From positions 1-41,807 of the forward strand of contig JABGPJ010000066.1 in NCBI GenBank assembly GCA_018645005.1: 41,807 nt of DNA. Direction: 5' to 3'. The stretch is from Deltaproteobacteria bacterium. Its GTDB lineage: Bacteria; SAR324; XYD2-FULL-50-16. The notes under the pieces are model-generated. The model was not told the DNA's origin. It did no database searches and was given only the letters and a program-made list of their open reading frames with translations. Both the position numbers and the translations under genes were made by a program. Below, piece after piece: positions 34,541-41,807 of this stretch. Numbering within the stretch: position 1 is the stretch's first letter; each line of letters begins with the position of its first letter.

Positions 34541-34550
34541 TATCAAGGTT
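34493..34550. terminator. Nested inverted repeat at the gspK 3' end
   Basis: AACCTTGATATC (34493-34504) pairs perfectly over 12 bp with GATATCAAGGTT (34539-34550). Inside the loop a second hairpin, AACGAT/ATCGTT (34513-34527), can form. It includes the gspK stop codon and stops 7 nt before the end of the convergent gene. No T-run is present, so it is a terminator or mRNA-stabiliser candidate only. Confidence 0.5.
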
Positions 34551-34557
34551 ATCAATC

Positions 34558-35259
34558 TCACTTATTGGCATCAAAAAGAGCATCGAAGTCGATGTCCTGA
34601 TTGCCCTGCGTTGTTTTTGGTTTCGTTTTGTCTGCCGCTTCTTTCATCGCATCAAAATCGAAGCCGTTTTCACTCGCCGCGCCAGACCCTATTTTCACTG
34701 CATGTACATCTTCCCCGTCCAGTGCCACAAACTCTGTTTTTTCCATGGATAATTCGATATGAAACGGATGTCCTTCAATCTTGAACGAGAGTTTCCTGCA
34801 AAGATCCTTGTCGAATTCAGGGGTATCGATCGAAAGGACAATCGATGTTGTCAGGGCAATGGCTTTGGGCTGAGTATTTGATGAAACCAGGTCGTACTGA
34901 GCTTCGATTTGCCTTCTCACAGAACCGATAATTTGATTCATCAGTTCACCAATACTGTCTACGATTTCGTCAGCTGTGTATTCCACGGCCAGCTCTTCCT
35001 CAGGCAGTCCCATGTTGATCATCTGATTTCGGTATATTGACATCGCGGCTTCTGCTGTAAAATTCATGATCATCAGGCCGGCATAGTCTCCACTGAAAAG
35101 GACAAAACATCCGATATCCGGTCTTAGATGGACAAGCGGGATCTTCTGGATGGTTTTGGCGTAAGTGACATTTTTTTGGGTGATTGATTCTAACAACTCC
35201 TTTGTAACCTCACAAAAGATTTTAGAAATAGCATTCAGTGTTTTATTTGCTTTGATCAT
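34558..35259 (-). CDS. CheX-like protein (DUF3334 type)
   Basis: 233 aa. Residues about 1-180 resemble the CheC/CheX phosphatase fold: LRPDIGCFVLFSGDYAGLMI, then DSIGELMNQIIGSV with Glu105 and Asn108 in the ExxN position. The overall layout matches DUF3334 proteins as I know them from vibrios and delta-type bacteria. The C-terminal about 45 residues are a flexible acidic tail with two similar motifs, FDFDAMKEAAD and DIDFDALFDANK, the last at the very end. AGGA lies 7 nt before the ATG. A role in dephosphorylating a CheY-like regulator is inference. It is convergent with gspK and separate from the che operon. Confidence 0.75.
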   Translation of the reverse strand: MIKANKTLNAISKIFCEVTKELLESITQKNVTYAKTIQKIPLVHLRPDIGCFVLFSGDYAGLMIMNFTAEAAMSIYRNQMINMGLPEEELAVEYTADEIVDSIGELMNQIIGSVRRQIEAQYDLVSSNTQPKAIALTTSIVLSIDTPEFDKDLCRKLSFKIEGHPFHIELSMEKTEFVALDGEDVHAVKIGSGAASENGFDFDAMKEAADKTKPKTTQGNQDIDFDALFDANK

Positions 35260-35590
35260 AAAAATTCCTGGTAAATAAGTTCATTGACAAGGGGTTACAA
35301 GTATCAAATTAACCGTTCCTGTAGAGGTTTTTAAGCTGGTCAGAATAGATTTTCCCGATGATTCTCCATTTTAAGGGGGCGAGGGGGATGTTGAATTTTT
35401 TTTTTCTGGGCAGCTAGCTGCAGTCGAGATGAGAGATGGTTGTGTTTTATTAATCAGTTGATTAGATTATAGCAGGGATTATCCAGTATCTCTATACTTT
35501 ATTTTCAGACGAAGAATAAATAGGTGAAAAGCAGATTTACAACATCTTTCCAATCAGATCAGGCCTTATCGGAAACGAAGCCTTTTTCAA
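35260..35590. other. Intergenic region upstream of the CheX-like gene
   Basis: 331 nt with no gene. It contains a perfect 12-bp palindrome GCAGCTAGCTGC (35410-35421) next to a run of T on the plus strand. The promoter of the CheX-like gene should lie here but no box is convincing. Confidence 0.4.
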
Positions 35591-36115
35591 TCACTTGTTC
35601 GTGGGCGATTTAAATTTGCTAAATCTTCTTTCCGGCTCGAATCTGAATTCAGATATTATCAGACCCAGCTGGTTTGTGTCCTTTATTGGCAGCTTGTCCT
35701 TTAGTGATTCAATCTCGTCGGGGTAAGGTGGAACGATCATACCGGCAGCAAGTAAAAGGCGTTCCCGATAGGCCGTTTCAGATGCCTTGAGAGCGATCAA
35801 TGCTCTATCCAGAGTTTTCGAAATGATCTTTACCAGCTTAAAGCCGCTATTCTTTTTCAACAACCCCTCAATGATTGTCAGATTGTACTCGGTAATGGTT
35901 ATTTCAGCTCGCAGGTCCAATTCAACTTCTTTTTCCTCGATCAGCGTGCCGCATTTATGCATGCGGCCATTGGGCGAAATGATCTCTGTGTACTCGAGGG
36001 TTTCACATTTAGGACAGTGCAACCAGACCATTTTCCCGAAGTAGTACTGCTCGGCAGCCTCTTTCTCTTTTCTTTTTCGAAATTGATCCAGTGAAATAGG
36101 TTTGCTGTCAGACAT
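35591..36115 (-). CDS. Zinc-ribbon protein of unknown function
   Basis: 174 aa from the ATG at 36115. The reading frame is open for 32 more codons upstream, but that part overlaps the DUF350 gene and looks non-native. The N-terminus is charged and helical (SLDQFRKRKEKEAAEQY). A CPKC motif is followed about 17 residues later by a third Cys (MHKCG), suggesting a partial zinc ribbon. A long helical part follows. It lies 23 nt downstream of the DUF350 gene in the same direction, so the two are probably one operon. I do not recognise the family. Confidence 0.7.
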   Translation of the reverse strand: MSDSKPISLDQFRKRKEKEAAEQYYFGKMVWLHCPKCETLEYTEIISPNGRMHKCGTLIEEKEVELDLRAEITITEYNLTIIEGLLKKNSGFKLVKIISKTLDRALIALKASETAYRERLLLAAGMIVPPYPDEIESLKDKLPIKDTNQLGLIISEFRFEPERRFSKFKSPTNK

Positions 36116-36138
36116 GAACGGATTGAGACGATGGTTTA

Positions 36139-37029
36139 TTAAATAAAAACACTCTGCAACGTGATGACCGCCGCGATGGCAAAGCACCCTTCCAATAGGG
36201 CGATGCCCCAATTCTGGTCTAGATGGATCTCCTCATCAAGTTTCTCTTGTGGAATAATGATACGGTCCATTACAAAGCGGAAGAATGCCATGACCGCACT
36301 GCCCAGCACAAACCAGGCGACAAAAACAATCAGCGAATATGAAGTACGCAGTGGTATGGATAATAATATACCGACTGCGACGAGTGTAGACCCGAAAGAA
36401 ATACCAGCTGCCACATTACTTTCATGAATTTCTTTGTGAAAATCGTAGCGGGTGACGATTTGGTGCAGAACCGCTGACAGATAAAAGAATAGTTGAGCCA
36501 GCACAAAATAAAACAAGGTCAGCCCAATATCATAAATCCATCCCAGTGATTCACCGATGATAATGCCCCTTATAATGACTGCGCTTCCCAGGTAACCGCC
36601 AGCCATAGCAACACCGACACTGATATTCTGCCTGTTGAGAAGTTCATCGACGTTGTTGAAACGGCGTAGGATAAGCCGGTCATTAATTTTACCTGCAAGA
36701 TTGAGCAGCAAAATGCCGATCAAACCCCAGATTGTGATATCCAGTAGTTCCTTCAGTAAGTGTCCGTCACCACCTTCCAGAACCCCTTCCAGAATTAAAG
36801 CGACACCACCCAGGTATCCCACAAAGCAGATGGTAATTGCTTTGTTATCTTCTTTCACCAACTGATGCTCGATTGAGTAGCTGGTAAAAAAGTCGAAGAT
36901 CTTTTTCCCCACCCACATCAGTAATAAAACCAAAAGAATGAGTAATAAATACGGGAAGTGATTCAGCGATTCTATTCCATCTAGGCTGATGAATTCAGCC
37001 AGGCGCAAATCTGTATCCATGGTCATCAT
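36139..37029 (-). CDS. DUF350 family polytopic membrane protein
   Basis: 296 aa with about eight hydrophobic segments. Two homologous halves are visible: ITICFVGYLGGVALILEG and NISVGVAMAGGYLGSAVIIRG, then a later NVAAGISFGSTLVAVGILL, the repeated Gly-rich helix pattern of DUF350 (YjfL) proteins. A charged loop FHKEIHESNVAAGI is also typical. Function unknown; family members are small integral membrane proteins of two-helix units. Three candidate start codons (37029, 37026, 37020) lie within 10 nt. A strong promoter lies about 50 nt upstream and a zinc-ribbon gene follows. Confidence 0.85.
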   Translation of the reverse strand: MMTMDTDLRLAEFISLDGIESLNHFPYLLLILLVLLLMWVGKKIFDFFTSYSIEHQLVKEDNKAITICFVGYLGGVALILEGVLEGGDGHLLKELLDITIWGLIGILLLNLAGKINDRLILRRFNNVDELLNRQNISVGVAMAGGYLGSAVIIRGIIIGESLGWIYDIGLTLFYFVLAQLFFYLSAVLHQIVTRYDFHKEIHESNVAAGISFGSTLVAVGILLSIPLRTSYSLIVFVAWFVLGSAVMAFFRFVMDRIIIPQEKLDEEIHLDQNWGIALLEGCFAIAAVITLQSVFI

Positions 37030-37086
37030 CTGATTGTTAATATATGATCTTTTTGATTAGATTTGATTGCGTGATTGTGTTTCTGT

Positions 37087-37115
37087 ATTAGATCTTTAAA
37101 CATGATAAATGTCAA
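37087..37115 (-). promoter_or_regulatory. Strong sigma-70 promoter of the DUF350 operon
   Basis: On the minus strand: consensus -35 TTGACA (37110-37115), 17-nt spacer, -10 TCTAAT (37087-37092, five of six consensus bases). Transcription should begin near 37080, about 50 nt before the gene. Confidence 0.6.
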
Positions 37116-37160
37116 GTTTTGTAACGGTTTCTAAACCCAATACGAATTGAGAATTTGGAG

Positions 37161-37189
37161 TTGATACTTCGAATTTAAGAGTGAATAAT
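37161..37189 (+). promoter_or_regulatory. Candidate promoter of uvrA
   Basis: -35 TTGATA (37161-37166), 17-nt spacer, -10 AATAAT (37184-37189), each five of six consensus bases. The leader would be about 47 nt. I see no recognisable LexA box around it, so SOS control is not shown. Confidence 0.45.
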
Positions 37190-37242
37190 AAATACTTTGT
37201 GCAAGATTAAAGTTAATTTGAACAAATTACTCTCAGAAAATT

Positions 37243-40107
37243 GTGAACCAACAGCAAGACACCGATAAACTGCCTCTGTCTCAATGCATTCGCGTAAGAA
37301 AAGCACATGAACACAATTTGAAAGATGTTGATGTCGATATCCCTAGAAATCGCCTGGTGGTAATTACCGGACTGTCGGGCAGCGGGAAATCTTCATTGGC
37401 TTTTGATACGATTTATGCGGAAGGACAAAGAAGATACGTCGAATCGCTCTCCACTTATGCTCGGCAGTTTCTGGATCAGATGCAGAAGCCCGCGGTGGAA
37501 TCCATAGAAGGCTTAACCCCGACGATATCCATTGAACAGCGTACCGGTAAAGCAACACCCCGCTCAACCGTCGCAACAACTACGGAGATTTACGATTATC
37601 TCAGAGTTTTGTACGCAAGGGCAGGAACTCCGTTCTGTCCGGACTGTGGCCATTCTATCGTCTCGCAGTCTGCCGAGGATATTGTCATGCATTTGATGGC
37701 ACTCAAAAAAGGGACCCGCTTGCATATTCTGGCGCCATTGGTACGTGGTAAGAAAGGAGAACACCGTGAGGTTTTCGACTATGTTAAACGGGAAGGATTC
37801 ACACGACTGAGGGTTGATGGCGAAATACAGGAAATTGAAACAGTAAAACCTCTGACAAAAAGCTATAATCACACAATCGAAGCGGTTATTGATCGTCTGA
37901 TTATCAAAGAAGAGATCGCAACTCGTCTGACCGATTCCATTGAAACGGCTCTGAGGTTAGGTGATGGGCTGCTTGTGGTTTTGCAGGAAGACAAAGGTTC
38001 AGGCGAAAAAAAGGAAGAGAGTTTTAGTGAAAAATTTGCCTGTCCAGACCATGGGTCTGTGCTGGATGAGATGTCTCCGCGTCTTTTCTCCTTCAATAGT
38101 CCTTTTGGTTCATGTGCGGCCTGTATGGGACTGGGGACTCTGATGGAACCGTCTGTGGATCTGGTTATTCCAGATACCTCCCTGAGCCTGGAGGCCGGGG
38201 CCATTAAGGCCTGGAAGCGTTGTGGGTCTGGACTGGGTGGATTTTATAGTAGTTCAATCCGCAAACTCGCCCGTCATTTTGAAATCTCAATATCTACCCC
38301 CTGGCGAGATATTCCGAAGAAAACAAGAAACCAGGTACTCTATGGCAATGATGTGAAAACCCGGTCCTATTCCGAATATGAAGGTATCATTCCCAATTTG
38401 CAAAGACGGTTTCACCAAACCGATTCAGAATCACAAAAGGCAAAAATCCATGAATTCATGACCACTCTTCCCTGCACGAGTTGTGGGGGGCAGAGGTTGA
38501 ACCCGGGTGCGCTGGCCGTGCGGATTAATGACTTGAACATCTACCAGATTACTGAAATGACTATTGAAAAGGCCCACGCCTATTTTTCTAATCTGGAATT
38601 GGAAAATGAAAAGAAGCAGATTGCTGAACCGATTAAAAAGGCTGTTTTGGAGCGGCTGGGGTTTCTAAAAAATGTTGGATTGGAATATCTGACAATGAAC
38701 CGATCAACCAGTTCCCTCTCAGGTGGCGAGGCACAAAGAATCCGACTGGCCAGTCAGGTTGGGGCCAAACTGGTTGGGGTGACCTACGTTTTGGATGAAC
38801 CGACCATCGGGTTGCATCAACGGGACAATTTCCGTTTAATGAAAACATTGATGCAGTTAAAAGATCTAGGAAATACGGTCATCGTTGTGGAACACGATGA
38901 ACAGGTGATTCGACATGCCGATTACTTAATTGATATGGGACCCGGCGCAGGAGAACACGGTGGCAGGATAATTGCGGAGGGAATTCCTGAGGAAATTATT
39001 AACGGAAATTCTTCCCTGACCGCTCAATATCTCAGCGGGTTGAAACAGATTGGGTTTTCTAAAGCCCGCACCCATTCAAAACAAAATGGTGCGATTATCA
39101 TCGAGCGTGCAGCCGCAAACAACCTGAAAAACATCACTGCTCGTTTTCCACTGGGCTCGTTAATTTGTGTCACCGGAGTTTCCGGCTCCGGGAAATCCAG
39201 TTTGGTAAATGAATGCCTCCTTAAAGGAATCCAGAAAAATCTGAATGGTAGCCGGGTGATTCCCGGGAAATTTTCCAAACTCAAAGGACTGGAGCTGATC
39301 GACAAAGTCGTTAATATTGACCAGTCACCTATCGGGCGGACGTCCCGTTCCAATCCCGCAACCTATACTGGTATTTTTGATGGGATCAGGCGCCTTTTTT
39401 CACAACTCCCGGAAGCAAAGGTCAGAGGATATAACCAGGGGCGGTTTTCATTCAATGTGAAAGGGGGGCGGTGTGAAGCGTGCCAAGGTCAGGGAGTTAA
39501 GGTTATAGAGATGCATTTTCTACCGGATGTCCATGTTCCCTGCGAGATTTGCAAAGGAAAGCGATATAACCGTGAGACCCTGCAAATTAAATTCAGGGGA
39601 AAAAGCATTGCTGAAATTCTGGCAATGCCAGTGGAAGAGGCTTGCGAATTTTTTAAAAATCATAAACAGATCTATCCCGGAATCAAAACCCTACAAGATG
39701 TTGGACTGGGATATATACAGCTGGGACAACCTTCTCCTACTCTATCTGGGGGTGAGGCGCAAAGAATCAAGCTGGCTTCTGAACTCAGCAAGCGATCCAC
39801 AGGGAAAACTTTTTATATTCTGGATGAACCGACAACCGGCTTGCATTTTCAGGATATTTCCCGGCTGATGGACGTCTTACAACGTTTGGTGGACTTGGGA
39901 AACACGATTGTGGTAATAGAACACAATCTGGATGTAATAAAAAACGCCGACTGGATTCTTGATCTGGGTCCAGAAGGTGGAGAAAAAGGAGGGGAACTGG
40001 TTGCTGCAGGCCCACCGGGAAAAATTTGCAGATCACAGCGTAGCTATACCGGACAGTATCTGGCTCCTGTCCTGAAGGAAATGAAACCAACTGTCAGGAC
40101 GAATTAG
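37243..40107 (+). CDS. uvrA: Excinuclease ABC subunit A (UvrA)
   Basis: 954 aa. UvrA recognises bulky DNA lesions and loads UvrB in nucleotide excision repair. Two ABC ATPase modules are complete: Walker A GLSGSGKSS (residues 43-51) and GVSGSGKSS (from 645), with signatures SLSGGEAQRIRLASQ and TLSGGEAQRIKLASE. Zinc-binding Cys sets are present (FCPDCGHS; CAACMGLG; CEACQGQG with CEIC), and the Pro/Gly-rich PTIGLHQRD and PTTGLHFQD loops follow each Walker B. Length is normal. The start codon appears to be GTG; no ATG lies in frame upstream and the ribosome binding site is weak. There is no partner gene beside it, which is usual for uvrA. Confidence 0.98.
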   Translation: MNQQQDTDKLPLSQCIRVRKAHEHNLKDVDVDIPRNRLVVITGLSGSGKSSLAFDTIYAEGQRRYVESLSTYARQFLDQMQKPAVESIEGLTPTISIEQRTGKATPRSTVATTTEIYDYLRVLYARAGTPFCPDCGHSIVSQSAEDIVMHLMALKKGTRLHILAPLVRGKKGEHREVFDYVKREGFTRLRVDGEIQEIETVKPLTKSYNHTIEAVIDRLIIKEEIATRLTDSIETALRLGDGLLVVLQEDKGSGEKKEESFSEKFACPDHGSVLDEMSPRLFSFNSPFGSCAACMGLGTLMEPSVDLVIPDTSLSLEAGAIKAWKRCGSGLGGFYSSSIRKLARHFEISISTPWRDIPKKTRNQVLYGNDVKTRSYSEYEGIIPNLQRRFHQTDSESQKAKIHEFMTTLPCTSCGGQRLNPGALAVRINDLNIYQITEMTIEKAHAYFSNLELENEKKQIAEPIKKAVLERLGFLKNVGLEYLTMNRSTSSLSGGEAQRIRLASQVGAKLVGVTYVLDEPTIGLHQRDNFRLMKTLMQLKDLGNTVIVVEHDEQVIRHADYLIDMGPGAGEHGGRIIAEGIPEEIINGNSSLTAQYLSGLKQIGFSKARTHSKQNGAIIIERAAANNLKNITARFPLGSLICVTGVSGSGKSSLVNECLLKGIQKNLNGSRVIPGKFSKLKGLELIDKVVNIDQSPIGRTSRSNPATYTGIFDGIRRLFSQLPEAKVRGYNQGRFSFNVKGGRCEACQGQGVKVIEMHFLPDVHVPCEICKGKRYNRETLQIKFRGKSIAEILAMPVEEACEFFKNHKQIYPGIKTLQDVGLGYIQLGQPSPTLSGGEAQRIKLASELSKRSTGKTFYILDEPTTGLHFQDISRLMDVLQRLVDLGNTIVVIEHNLDVIKNADWILDLGPEGGEKGGELVAAGPPGKICRSQRSYTGQYLAPVLKEMKPTVRTN

Positions 40108-40304
40108 GTCACAAACCGTTATTTCGATGGCGGACTTGATCGTTTTCAGAAATATTGCGCTGCAGTCAAGATTGTCTGATCTGAGTTGTATGATTATTCA
40201 GAAAAGTTATTTCCAGAACAATATCTACACCGACTTCCGCACAAGGGGGAATATTCGGGAAAAACTTTTCGGGGTAATTATATCGGCTTTTAGCATTAAA
40301 CTAA

Positions 40305-41807
<1,503 letters not shown>

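Noticed and set aside
35410-35421. Palindrome GCAGCTAGCTGC as a terminator
   Set aside because: It has no loop and the T-run lies on the wrong side for either neighbouring gene.
36116-36211. Longer N-terminus for the zinc-ribbon gene
   Set aside because: It overlaps the DUF350 coding end and adds Cys/His-rich sequence unlike the rest; the ATG at 36115 gives a natural start.
37116-37242. LexA box for uvrA
   Set aside because: No CTGT-N8-ACAG or GAAC-type palindrome is present near the candidate promoter.

Overview
The window (41,807 bp) is a gene-dense stretch of a bacterial chromosome. Signal peptides, two lipoproteins with lipoboxes, an outer-membrane-type protein ending in Phe, a type II secretion pseudopilin set and a che operon all point to a motile diderm. 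The mix (ParA inside a che cluster, a long-form IspG, a DUF3334/CheX-like protein, a YbiT-like ABC-F) suggests a deltaproteobacterium-like or SAR324-like lineage, but the sequence alone does not fix the taxon. No rRNA, tRNA, CRISPR, integrase or transposase gene was found.

Layout. 1-60: terminator of an upstream gene. 461-7649 (+): chemotaxis operon cheA-parA-cheW(extended)-cheR-cheB-cheD-cheY-cheX, with gaps of 2-42 nt. It encodes a kinase with two HPt domains, the adaptation enzymes CheR, CheB and CheD, a CheY, a CheX-type phosphatase, and a ParA ATPase next to a CheW with a long basic tail, which looks like a module for positioning the chemoreceptor array. 7701-9665 (-): purQ and a cysteine desulfurase, 3 nt apart. 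9830-13474 (+): a very long GlnD-like uridylyltransferase. 13800-18597 (+): homoserine dehydrogenase, a YfgM-like membrane TPR protein, RNA polymerase omega and long-form IspG. 18661-20879 (-): an SLH/TPR lipoprotein and a secreted LPP20-like protein. 21100-25364: uppP (-), orn (+), a zinc-ribbon methyltransferase (-), a cyclophilin (+) and a BI-1 membrane protein (-). 25597-27947 (-): an outer-membrane-like protein and a YD-repeat-like lipoprotein. 28453-30378 (+): ABC-F ATPase. 30405-30989 (-): small exported protein. 31209-34540 (+): gspG-H-I-J-K, the complete pseudopilin set of a type II secretion system. 34558-37029 (-): CheX/DUF3334 protein, zinc-ribbon protein and a DUF350 membrane protein. 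37243-40107 (+): uvrA. 40329 to the end (+): pyrG, cut by the window edge.

The most notable non-coding feature is a family of three short non-autonomous inverted-repeat elements (MITE-like) at 13471-13613, 22868-23011 and 24439-24544. All have related terminal inverted repeats and are flanked by the 4-bp direct repeat CTAA/TTAG. Two sit exactly on the stop codon of the upstream gene (glnD, ppiB). Several other hairpins (16745-16786, 24653-24677, 32240-32259, 34493-34550) lie at gene ends or between genes.

All identifications come from reading motifs in the translated sequence; no database search was run.
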